DNA of 64,000 bases from Diphasiastrum complanatum (Eukaryota > Streptophyta > Lycopodiopsida > Lycopodiales > Lycopodiaceae), in contig CM055105.1 of NCBI GenBank assembly GCA_029204225.1, positions 18,455,226-18,519,225 of the forward strand, given 5' to 3'. The notes under the pieces are model-generated. The model made no database searches. It was not told the DNA's origin and saw only the letters and a program-made list of their open reading frames with translations. Positions 1 through 9,540 of this stretch are shown here, one piece after another. Position 1 is the first letter of the stretch. Every line of letters starts with the position of its first letter. The position numbers and the translations under genes are program-made.

Positions 1-1
1 C

Positions 2-1700
2 CTGATCGGATATACTTCGTCTGATAACACCTACAAGCTGTACGATCCTGATACCCATCAAATCTTGTACAGCCGGGATACAGTCTTTATCGAGGATCAG
101 TTCGTCGACCTCAAAGGCAAGGATATTGCTCAAGAAGAACCTTCATCACCTGCCATTCACATGACAATCCGAACTTCTGGCTCAGGAATGTCTATCGTCG
201 ACCCACTTCGAGATAGCGAATCAGACGAAGATGTTGCTACTACGCAGCAACATCTCCCAGGAGCGGTTCATCAGTCGAATCCTCCCAGAAGATCAAGCCG
301 AGTGCGCACACAACCCACAAGGTATACTCTTGAGTCTGCTTGTCTTTTAATGCAGGAACCAACGACAGTCGAAGAGACACTTAGCCAACCTGACTCTGAT
401 CTCTAGAGAGAAGCTATGGACAAAGAATATTCCTCTCTGATCAAGAATTAGACATGGTCATTAGTCGAAGCTCCTATTGGCTGCAATATTATTGATTGCA
501 AATGGATCTTAAAGATCAAATATAACGCCAACGGAGCGATTGATCGAAGGAAGGCTAGACTGGTAGCACGAGAATCCACCCAGATCCCGAATGTCGACTA
601 CAGTGAGACTTTTAGTCCAGTCATCAAACATTCGTCGATCCAAATGCTCCTGTCTTATGTTGCAACTGCCGACCTCGAAGTACATCAACTCGATGTACAA
701 ACAGCCTATCTGAATGGAGTAATACAAGAAGATATCTACATGATCCAGCCCGAAGGATACGTTCTGGAAGGCATGAAGAATCATGTTTGTAAATTCCATA
801 AAGCACTGTACGGCTTGAAACAGTCTGCCAGAGCTTAGTTTCAGAGGATCAACACATTCCACATTGAACAAGGATTTAAACCAAACACTACTGATTGCAA
901 CGTTTATTCAAAGTCAGTGCTGCAGTCCTTCATTATCATCACCTTGTATGTTGATGATATGTTGCTCTTTAGCAACAATGCCAATATGGTCAAGGATTCG
1001 AAACAGATGTTGTTCTCGAAATTCGACATGACTGATCTGGGCGAAGCTCACTTCTGTCTTGAAATTCAAATCCACAGAGACAGAGCAAATCGACTGATTT
1101 ACATCACTCAACAAAAGTATCTTCATAATGTTCTTAACAGATACAATTTGATGAATTGTAAATTAGCTCACTCACCAATGGATCCAGGCCTGCACTTGTC
1201 AAAGGACCAATGTCCCCATACAAAGTAGGAAGAGGAGCAGATGAGAGAATACCCGTATCAATCGATACTCGGATCTCTCATGTACGCAATGGTCTGTACA
1301 AGGCCAGATATCTCTTTTGCTGTCAGCTCACTCGGCCAATACATGGCTAATCCTGGAATTACCCATTGGAAGACTCTTATTCGAGTCATGAGATATATTT
1401 GAGCTACCATGGACCAGTGCATCTGCTATGGAGATGTCAACAACGACAATCTTCATCAGCTCAGTGGATATTCTGATGCAAGTTGGGGAGGAGATGCAGA
1501 CCATCGTAAGTCCACATCTGGATTTACATTCTTCTTTAATGGCGGTCCTATTTTGTGGAACAGTCGTAAGCAAACCTCTATCGCACTTTCTTCTACTGAA
1601 GCAGAATATATTGCTGCTTCTCAATCTATTAAGGAAGCGTTTTGGTTGAGAAATTTGCTGTCAGACATCAATCTGTATCATTACAGCCTTACAATTTTCA
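2..1700 (+). pseudogene. Ty1/copia pol relic: integrase tail, RT and RNase H
   Basis: One reading frame runs from the window edge. It holds the region after integrase (motif SRDTVFIEDQF), then reverse transcriptase with AYLNGVIQEDIYMIQPEG, YGLKQ and the YVDD catalytic box near 947-958, then RNase H with SDASWGG, STSGF and SSTEAEYIA. There is no frameshift. The frame is broken only by stops at 404, 449, 836, 1226 and 1400; four of the five fit single C-to-T changes on one strand or the other (TGG to TAG twice, CAG to TAG, CGA to TGA). The RNase H end is lost after about 1690. The 5' part lies outside the window. It is closely related to the copia at 53.9-56.9 kb. Confidence 0.93.
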
Positions 1701-1771
1701 AATTGCATGATGTGAAGTGTGTGCTATGCTACACTAATCCTCCTGGGAAATCTGCAGTTTGTGAACAATGA

Positions 1772-2510
1772 ACATTGAATGGAATTGCAAGTGAAACTCT
1801 CTTGCAATGGATTTTGTAAGAAGGTACCCGAAACCGTGTAACCTTCGCCTGTCCATGAGAGTGTGAGGCCTAGCGCTGTTGCATCAGATCATTTTCTGAT
1901 TTGAGGAGTGATATTAGTGCAGGCTGGAATCAATTACTATCCATCTGCAGCAGGGCTATCCAGGAGAGTGAGGGAGCGATGGCAGTAGGCTTGCACCTGG
2001 CCGTTTTCCAGCACCTGTTGCGACCTTGATGAAGCATTCATTCTGGTTGTTTGAAATCTCTTTCCCTCTCTCGATGTAAGGCGCGGCAGGATAAGCATTT
2101 GGGTGTTTGAATGAGAGATTAGGGTTTTTGGGGGCCAGCTCAATTACCTCACACAGATTTTTTTTAGCATGGCTTTGTGGCATGTGTATGCGTAACAACC
2201 TAGTGATTTTTTTACAGTGTATTTCTATGAAACCTTAAAAGTCACAATATCACACCTGCATTTATTATTTCAAGATTTGGAAAAGTAATAAATGTGGTAC
2301 TTTCACTATTATTAAAAAGTATTTTTTTAGAAACTTGAAATCATAAATTTACTATTTTTAGTAAATCATGGGTTATTTTTAGCACAAAAAAAAAAAGAAA
2401 AAAAAAATCAACGATTGTCACAATAGTTTATTATCTGAACTTATGGATGAAGGCTGGGACAAAAGATCAGATGGAAAAATAGAATGCAGAATTAAAATGT
2501 CTTTCATGTG
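1772..2510. other. No gene seen; possible LTR start near 1908
   Basis: AT-rich sequence after the copia relic. A weak purine run followed by TGATATTAGTG near 1908 could be a degraded polypurine tract and LTR start, but there is no second LTR to confirm it. Confidence 0.3.
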
Positions 2511-2630
2511 CAGGGGAAGGCCCCCGCCCGGGGGCCTTCCGCTCCTGGGAGGCACCTTGGGCTGCCGCCCTCGAACGCCTCCAAGTGCTGAAGGCCCCCG
2601 CCCCGGACAGGGGCCTTACCCTATACGTAA
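2511..2630. repeat. GC-rich palindromic element E1
   Basis: A sharply bounded GC-rich island in AT-rich DNA. It begins CAGGGGAAGGCCCC and ends with the approximate reverse complement, GGGGCCTTACCCTATACGTA. The outer flank AAAGCACCTCAAAAAAATT is the approximate reverse complement of the flank left of element E2, so the shared end sequence continues beyond the GC core. Short ORFs through it, rich in Gly, Pro and Arg, are composition artefacts. Confidence 0.6.
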
Positions 2631-2639
2631 AGCACCTCA

Positions 2640-3470
2640 AAAAAATTTGTAGTGTATTTTGAAGTAACCTTAATTGCAAGAATATGACAGCTATAGCAAG
2701 TTCACACATCAGAGGAACCTTACACTCTGTAAGGTTCCTCTTAAGAAAATGTTTTAGCACAGGTAAAACAATGACAGATGTTTCTACCATCAGTAAAAAA
2801 ATATTACCTGATGTAAAAAAAATTCACTCAATGTAAGCAAAAAATTATTGTAAAAATTCTGTTATATATAACGATCCTGAAAATTTAAGGGAGGAAACTT
2901 TTTTTTAATAAGAATCTCTCTTCTTCCACACGGATGAAAATTATCTTGAAAGATGTTTTGTATGGCAGCTAACTCCAGCTATTTCCAATCCAATCTGTTA
3001 CCCTTCCAAGGAATGCCAATGACAACAATTTTGTCTTTTAGGAAGTGTTGAGCAACGTTTCTTTGTTTTGTCCTTCTAGAAATCACTTATTGCTCAGGTA
3101 TAGATAGGACTATCGAGCGATGATGAAGTTTCTGTCAGCAGCGATGAAGGCTTTTTCAAGGTGTAGACAAGCAACGTCCCTACTAGTGGTCGCGATGGGG
3201 TGTTGGAGTTTCAATCAGCAAGTGTGTTTGCTTTGATCAGCGAAAGAGTGTTTAAATGATGGCCTCTAGAAATACACCGTTCAACTGTTAACATCTGCTT
3301 CCACAGCGCAGTTGCAGACATGTACTACATTCCATAAAATCCTCTTCTTCATAGCATTGATTGCCTTTTGTATAGAAAGAGCTCTAGTCAAACTCTCTCC
3401 TCAAAAACCTCTCATAGCTATGATTTCGAGTGTGGAAGCATATGCCAAAGAAACTTGCCAAGACTAAGGG
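2640..3470. other. No gene recognised
   Basis: AT-rich intergenic sequence with short unconvincing ORFs. I see no domain, LTR terminus or RNA gene. Confidence 0.5.
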
Positions 3471-3593
3471 AGCTCCATAGCCAATCCGTCCTTCAAAAAC
3501 GAGGAAGCAAAAAAGGAGCGCAATACCGAGCGAGCTCCATAGCCAATCCGTCCTTCAGAACGAGGAAGCAGAAAAGGAGCGCAGTAAAAACGC
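3471..3593 (+). repeat. 62-bp tandem repeat, two copies
   Basis: Two adjacent units beginning AGCTCCATAGCCAATCCGTC at 3471 and 3533, diverged mainly by small indels and substitutions (CAAAAACGAGG against CAGAACGAGG). The ORF through them is short and is probably a by-product of the repeat. Confidence 0.8.
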
Positions 3594-3637
3594 TGAGTAA
3601 ATTAGAAAGTTTGAGAGCGTTAAATTTTTTTTAGGAG

Positions 3638-3762
3638 CTTTACGCAGGGGAAGGCCCCGCCGCCTTCGGCCTTCCCGGATTTAAGGCCTTGGGCCTGCGG
3701 GCCGGGCCCAATGGCCTTAAATCTGGAAAGGCCCTCGGGCCGAGGCCTTCCCCTATACTTTT
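3638..3762. repeat. GC-rich palindromic element E2
   Basis: Starts TTTACGCAGGGGAAGGCC and ends GGCCTTCCCCTATACTT, so the ends are inverted repeats. A second, inner inverted pair (CGGATTTAAGGCC with GGCCTTAAATCTGG) surrounds a GC-rich loop. The left flank is poly-T followed by AGGAGC. It has the same architecture and terminal motif as E1, E3 and E5. No coding potential; it could be a MITE or foldback element. Confidence 0.65.
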
Positions 3763-3879
3763 TTGCATATTGTTTTTTTCTTTTCCTTGACCTATGAGGT
3801 CTTTGCATGAGGTTTTTTGGAAAAGAACTTTTGGTAGTTGCATGATTGTATGAGGGGTTACATATACAAGTTGTTAGTA

Positions 3880-4740
3880 CAGTGAAAGGCTTTCTTTTAG
3901 AGATAAGGATCCTTGATTGATAAAGTTTTTACTAACCAGAAATACTTAAGATGTGATGGTAATCCATATGGATCATCCTTTCGTAAATGGATTATTATCC
4001 ATCGAAAAATAAAATTTATTGATTCTCCAGTGTTTGGTTATCATGATATGTGTCTATACTTGGTATAGGAAGTCCAGATGAATTAGTTAAATTCAGAATA
4101 ATCAGATATGGCGGTTAAGGATTATCTTGAAGGAAGAGCTGGTGGTATGAGATATCGGTAATTTCGAAAAGGGAATTCTAGGACTGTAAAGATCTAATTG
4201 CCAATGGTAATTTGAGTACCTATTCATGATATGGGAATAGTAGACCATTGGTTAATTAAAGGGTGTTTTGGAAATTTTTTAGATTTAGTCCGGACCCATT
4301 ACAGGAAACTCTTATAGTTATTTCCTTCCTTCTCTAAAATTTCTCAAATATTGGATATATATCGTATGATCCTTCCAGTGTGAGTTATTTCTGAAGGATT
4401 GTTGTCATGTGAACTATTACTATAGGCATAAGGCTTCAGTTGGAATTTTCGGATAAATTCTTGAGTCTTTTGTGGTTTCAATTTCTTAAAACCTAGATTA
4501 TCTCTTATGCATAGAGACTCTTGGTTTTTATTTGTAACTCCCATGACCTTTGGTGTTTGGCTCTTCGGTAGCCCATATTGGGGTTTTTGGCTTTTCATCT
4601 CTCGCATTGTTGTATGTATAAATAAGAGAGGCCTTCCCTCTATCCAGCAATGAGAGAAGGGAGCAATTGTTGATTGCTCACAAAAGATTATTCGAGTTCC
4701 AATTGAGAGCAATAGTTGGGAATGTAGAGCCCTAAGTCAG
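3880..4740 (+). repeat. Diverged copy of the 46-47 kb dispersed repeat
   Basis: Shared landmarks in the same order include GCTGGTGGTATG, GGAATTCTAGGACTGTAAAG and GATATGGGAATAG..ACCATT; compare about 46450-46560. Similarity continues weakly on both sides. It is probably a non-coding part of a retrotransposon. I see no protein domain. Confidence 0.45.
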
Positions 4741-5761
4741 GGTACGTGAAAATAAAATGGATGTCAATTAAATTTATGGAGACATAAATCGTCCATATAC
4801 ATATTTGTGTCTTGGAAGTAATTCAAAACAAGAAAGGAAAATGGTTCATTGAGGTCAATAACAAGACTTATCCCTTCAATGAAGATTAGTTATGAAGAAT
4901 ATACAATTGGAATGGTCATTGGGAGTAGTTTTCACTATGGACTCTTCGATGTTTTGGAAAACAACACATGTCCAATGGATATGAAAATTTTTGTGGTAAT
5001 TGGTAAAATTGAATTCAATGGAGAGATTCAACGAATAATAAAATATTTTGGTGTTTGTAAGTGGACGGGCGGGCTTGAAACTGTTCTCTCTCACACGAGG
5101 AGAGAAGAGAGGCAGGCAGAAAAGGGAATCATTTATTCGATGCGGAGAGAAGAGCATTGTTCTTGAACGTGTGAGCCTTCAGTTCACGTATCCTCCTAAT
5201 CAGAATGCAAAGTTACTTTCCATCCACCAGTGACCCTTCTGAATTTTTGTGAAACTTATAATCATTGCAATAAGATGCTAAATGTTGCAAGAATGAAATG
5301 TTTTCAGTCATACTATCGATGTTTGATAGCTGTCCAAATCCTAAATTAGAAGAGCGACCTGCAGATTTCTGCTACTTTGTTGTTTTGAAAAATTCTTTCA
5401 ATCAAATTGATGTGCGTGTCCTTTGCCAAAAGTGATGATTTGTTGAAGAAAGGAGAGGCCATCGCTGCTATTTGCGCTTCCTGCTATTGAAGAACCTAAT
5501 TGCTATTGAGAAACCTAACTGCTATGATTTCTGCTCATTACTAAGAGGATTATTTGTTGTGAGATGCCAACCTTCTGATTTTGGAAAAGCGCGATCATTG
5601 CTATTTTCTGGATTGCATCAAGGCTATTTACTATGAATTCTGCTGGTCACTGAGGACACAATTTCCTATCTATTACTCAATGAGAAATGTGGTGACACTT
5701 TATTGTTTAAGAAGCGTTGAGTTGTCTGCGTTGGACAAACATCTCTCTTTATGTTTGCGCC
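4741..5761. other. No gene recognised
   Basis: Several ORFs of 60-105 codons overlap on both strands here without recognisable motifs. I treat them as chance. Confidence 0.4.
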
Positions 5762-5930
5762 GGACAGATCATTTTCTCATTTCCTCTTATTGCAACCAGC
5801 GCTCTCTGATTCCTATCTCTCTCATCTCTTTGTCTCTCGCTGGACAAATCATTCCCTCATATCCTCTTATTGCAACCAGCGCTCTCTGATTCCTACCTCT
5901 CTCATCTCTTTGTCTCTCGCAGGACAGCCC
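5762..5930 (+). repeat. 80-bp tandem repeat
   Basis: Units begin GGACAGATCATT at 5762 and GGACAAATCATT at 5842, with a partial third GGACAGCCC at 5922. Each contains CCTCTTATTGCAACCAGCGC and ends in a CT-rich stretch. ORFs in this stretch repeat the same peptide because of the DNA repeat. It leads directly into a CT-rich tract and element E3. Confidence 0.85.
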
Positions 5931-6038
5931 TCTCCATGTCTCTCTCTATCTCTCTTCTCTTCTCTCTCCCTACAGCCGCAGGTCTACCACTCTATCTCTC
6001 TCCCTCTCGCTGTAGAGAGACCCCCCTCTATCTCTCTC

Positions 6039-6187
6039 GTTTCATAGGGGGAGGAGGCCCTGCCCCGTTTCATAGGGGGAGGAGGCCCTGCCCCGGGAGG
6101 GCCTTCCTTGCTGGGAGGGCCCTTGCTCGAGGGCATGGCCGACCTGCACGGAAGGCCCGAGGGGCTTGGGCCTTTCCCTGCGTAATG
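6039..6187. repeat. GC-rich palindromic element E3 with 28-bp duplication
   Basis: A 28-bp unit, GTTTCATAGGGGGAGGAGGC.., is directly repeated at 6039 and 6067. A GC-rich core full of GGCC and GGGCCTT follows. The right end, GGGCCTTTCCCTGCGTAATG, is the reverse complement of the family terminus ATTACGCAGGG(A/G)AAGGCC. A poly-T run lies just outside it on the right, as in E2. Confidence 0.6.
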
Positions 6188-6502
6188 ACAAGTCTAAATT
6201 TTTTTTGTTTTATTGATTCTTGATAGAATCGCTGATATGTTAAGCGAGGATGAGAATTCTGGACCATTTTATGGACTGAATATTGATGCTTTTATCATGA
6301 ATCAGAATTTTGGAGGTGCAAGCAAATTCCACCTCTGGAGGTGCATAAAAAATACAAAGAAAAAATGAAGACTAGGCCTTACACGAAAAGGTGAAGAAGA
6401 TGACCAGGCAAATAAAAGATGGAGACCGGCATTTTGAAAGGAATTTTGTGTATTTACAAAAAATATTCAAAGTCACTTTGAAACATTGAAGTACATTGAA
6501 GT

Positions 6503-6540
6503 GCATTCAACTGTTTAAATTTCTTGAAACAGTTGAATGC
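6503..6540. repeat. Perfect 14-bp hairpin
   Basis: GCATTCAACTGTTT at 6503-6516 and its exact reverse complement at 6527-6540 with a 10-nt spacer. It sits where a minus-strand copia fragment begins, so it may mark a rearrangement point. Confidence 0.8.
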
Positions 6541-6700
6541 ATCAGACTTGTACACACTCATAGGACCACATAAATCACTATGGATTAACTCAAGAATAGA
6601 CGTAGCCCTTTTGGATTGTCCTTTAAGAAATCTTGACCTAGGTTGTTTTCCTAGTAAGTAACCTTCATTTGTGTCAAGTCCTTGATTAGGAGACTAGATG
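6541..6700 (-). pseudogene. Ty1/copia pre-integrase/integrase fragment
   Basis: The reverse strand reads a typical copia junction: a zinc-binding-region remnant with LLGKQPRSRF, then LELIHSDLCGPMS, which contains the first Asp of the integrase DDE triad. Only about 50 codons remain. Both ends are abrupt. Confidence 0.7.
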
Positions 6701-6739
6701 GCATCTATAAATGCATATCTTTTGGATACTAATGAAAGG

Positions 6740-7056
6740 CTCAACAGAACTAACTATTCCAACACACCAGTAAGGTTTTTCCAGTCTTTCATGTAAGTCA
6801 GTTACGAAAAGCCTTAACCAGATCAGACAATCTGGTAGGGGACAATGTTCTAGTTCTCCCATTGGATCCTCAACAACCTCCACATGAACTAGAGGAGATT
6901 CTTGATAGTAGAGAGACGCAGACTCGTCATACTCTATATCGAGAATATCTGGTTAAGTGGAATGATCAGCCTGTTGAGAATGCCACTTGGGAAAGAGGCA
7001 GCGTCCTTCGCAAGATTTTTTTAGACTTTGTCTTAGAGGACCAAGACGGTTCTTAA
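6740..7056 (+). pseudogene. Ty3/gypsy integrase C-terminus with chromodomain
   Basis: The frame reads the FHVSQLRKAL motif (about 6787) that follows the gypsy integrase core, then a chromodomain-like segment with EEILDSRE, YLVKWNDQP and ATWERG, ending at a stop followed at once by a polypurine tract. The chromodomain of chromoviruses targets integration to chromatin. The catalytic core is absent: upstream lies a copia fragment instead. Confidence 0.85.
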
Positions 7057-7067
7057 GGGGGAGGGAG
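7055..7067 (+). promoter_or_regulatory. Polypurine tract of the gypsy element
   Basis: AAGGGGGAGGGAG lies directly after the stop codon and directly before a TGTTACGAGC LTR start. This is the usual plus-strand priming site. Confidence 0.8.
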
Positions 7068-7430
7068 TGTTACGAGCTCGTAACCAGTGCCGAACCCTAG
7101 AGAACACAGATAGGTCAGATACCACAGTCAGGGTCGTGTCCAGCGTACATGACCAACAGGGCAAGACAATGTGAGTAGTGTGCCCCAGCACGGTCCATAG
7201 CTATGGCGGGCCTAACACAGCCTAGGGACCCTGTCAGCAAGATAGGGCCCCCAGTTGGGTCCCGACGTGCAGTCGGCCACGTCAGTGCCACGTGGCCGAC
7301 ACTTGGCAGTTGCATGCTACCAGTCCTCACACTGGGCTAGGAGGGGCTTACTCTATATCAGGGAGTAGGCAAGGTTGGGTGGATCAGTTAGTGTTTGCCC
7401 TACTGTGGTGTTAGGATCTATTACAGTAGA
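7068..7430 (+). mobile_element. 3' LTR of the gypsy element, right end truncated
   Basis: Starts TGTTACGAGCTCGTAACC after the polypurine tract. It is more GC-rich than its surroundings and contains CTCTATATCAGGGAG, a plausible TATA region, near 7350. No matching 5' LTR is present. It runs into a second gypsy polymerase gene at about 7440, so its right end is uncertain. Confidence 0.65.
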
Positions 7431-7439
7431 CCACATGAT

Positions 7440-9540
7440 TGAGTTAATTCCAAGAAGTCAACTTGTCTCTAGACAACCTCATAGGTTCTCTCAGAAAGAG
7501 GAGACAAAGATTTGAAATAAAATAGAAAACTATCTGAGGATGGGACATATACAACCTAGCAAATCACCACGGGGCATTCATGTTCTTCTTAAAGCGAAGA
7601 AAGATGGAGGTTTCCGGATGTGTGTGGATTACAAGGGGCTTAATAAAGTGACTATAAAGAATAAATATCCATTACCCAAGATGGCTGACCTTGTAGATCG
7701 CTTGGGTGGAGCAAGGTATTTCACCAAGATAGATCTCAGGACATGGTACCATCAAATAAGCATTAAGTTGGAAGATGTCCAAAAGACAAGATTTCGTTCT
7801 AGATTTGGTCATTATCAATTTTCTAGTATTGCCATTTGGATTAACAAATGCTCCAGCAACGTTCCAGCAAATGATGAACGATTTATTTCGTCCATATTTG
7901 GGGAATTTTGTGGTAGTATTCTTAGACGACATTCTTGTTTATAGTAAATCCTTGGTGGAACACGTAGAACACTTAAAAATCGTCTTGATGAAACTCCGTT
8001 GGGAGTTATTTTACGCTAAAGAGTCCAAGTGTGAATTCTTTAAGCAAGAATTGCTTTATCTCGGTCATAAGATCACAGTAAATGGGATCAAGATTGACGA
8101 GGATAAAATCAAGATTGTGATTGAGTGGCCAATTCTGGGAATTGTGAGGCAAGTAAATTCTTTTTTAGGTTTTACACTTTTCTTCAAGAGATTTATTGAG
8201 GATTATGCTAAGTTAGCAGCACCGCTTAATAATCTGGCAAAAGAAATTGTTAATAAAAAGAAAAAGAGGAATCAACCTAGTCCGTCTGTTGTTTGGAACG
8301 AGGAATTGAATCAATGTTTTCAGAAAATTAAAACAATAATTGTTTCAGCTCTCGTGTTACAAATTGAAAATCTAGATTTACCTTACGTCGTGAACGCAAG
8401 TGATGTTGCAGTTGGAACAGTTCTATTACAAATGGATAGGCCAGTAGCTTTTGAGAGCAAAAAATTCACTGGTCTTCAGTTACGTTATACTATGCAGGAA
8501 AAGGAATTGTTTGTTGTAATCCATGCACTTAAAACCTGGAGACACTACTTGTATGTAGTAAGTTTGTAGTGTATACGGATCACCAGCCTCTTAAGTATTT
8601 TTGTAATCAACATGATCTTCGGAAGAGAAAAGCTCGATGGGCTGAAATGACGCAAAAATTTGATCATGAAATCCATTATATAAGAGGCAGCTCTAATCAA
8701 GTTGCAGATGCTCTTATTCAGATTGGTGAACTAAACGAGTTGTCATTCACCCAGATTTCTACGGATCTATATCTTTCACTGAGAGAAAAATATGAATCAG
8801 ATTCTCATTTTGGTCACATTTGGAACATTGTTCAAACTGGAAGAAATGTGGACAATGTTGAGTCAGAAACATGGGGGACTCAACTAACTAAGAAAGATAA
8901 GAAGATTGTGGAACAGTTCATGATTCGAGATGGATTACTATTTTGGAATGAGAAAGTTTGTGTACCTGGGGATGATGAGCTCAAATGGAAGATTTTGTTT
9001 GAATGTCATGACATACCCTATGCAGGACATCTCGATATACATAGGACTTTGAATTTGGTTAAGAGAGAATTTTATTGGCCGAAGCTCAAGCCATATGTCG
9101 AGTCATATGTTGTTAAATGCAAGCCCTGTCAACTAGCAAAGGCTGAACACCATAAGGCTGGTGGTTGTTGCATCCATTAGATATCCCAGACAAGAAATGA
9201 GACAGCATATCTATGAATTTTGTAGTTGGACTTCCAAAGACACAATGGCAAAACTAAGTTAGCTGCATTCATACCAGTCAAGTCAACTATAAAGGCTTCT
9301 GATTTAGCCCAGATCTTTGCTGAAAGATTATTTTGGTTATATGGTCTGCCAAGTGACATTGTTAGTGATAGAGATCCTAAGTTCACAAGTCACTTTTGGT
9401 CAGCAATATTTCATAAACTGGAAACTTCTTTAAGTTTAAGTTCTTCTGATCATCCTAAATCAGATGGCCAAATAGAAAGGACTAATCAAACTATGGAAGA
9501 TATTTCAAGGATGTATGTTTCTCACAGGCAATCTACATTG
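7440..9540 (+). pseudogene. Ty3/gypsy pol: RT, RNase H, integrase
   Basis: Domains in order: RT start (IELIPRS, then KKDGGFRMCVDYKGLN), RT palm with the FLDD box near 7921-7932, RNase H (YTDHQPLKYF), integrase zinc-binding region (HH-CC, GHLDIHRT..CKPCQ) and integrase core (SDRDPKF, HPKSDGQIERTNQ). An extra T in the T-run near 7819-7822 shifts the RT frame, and one base is lost near 8552. A stop at about 9208 replaces the Trp expected before DSISM. The first catalytic Asp (MDF in the family) reads MNF, so the integrase would be dead even without the frameshifts. The 3' end is cut at about 9540 by another repeat. Confidence 0.92.

Noticed and set aside
2443-6223. Gly/Pro/Arg-rich ORFs through GC-rich islands
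   Set aside because: Composition-driven open frames crossing palindromic repeats; no domains.
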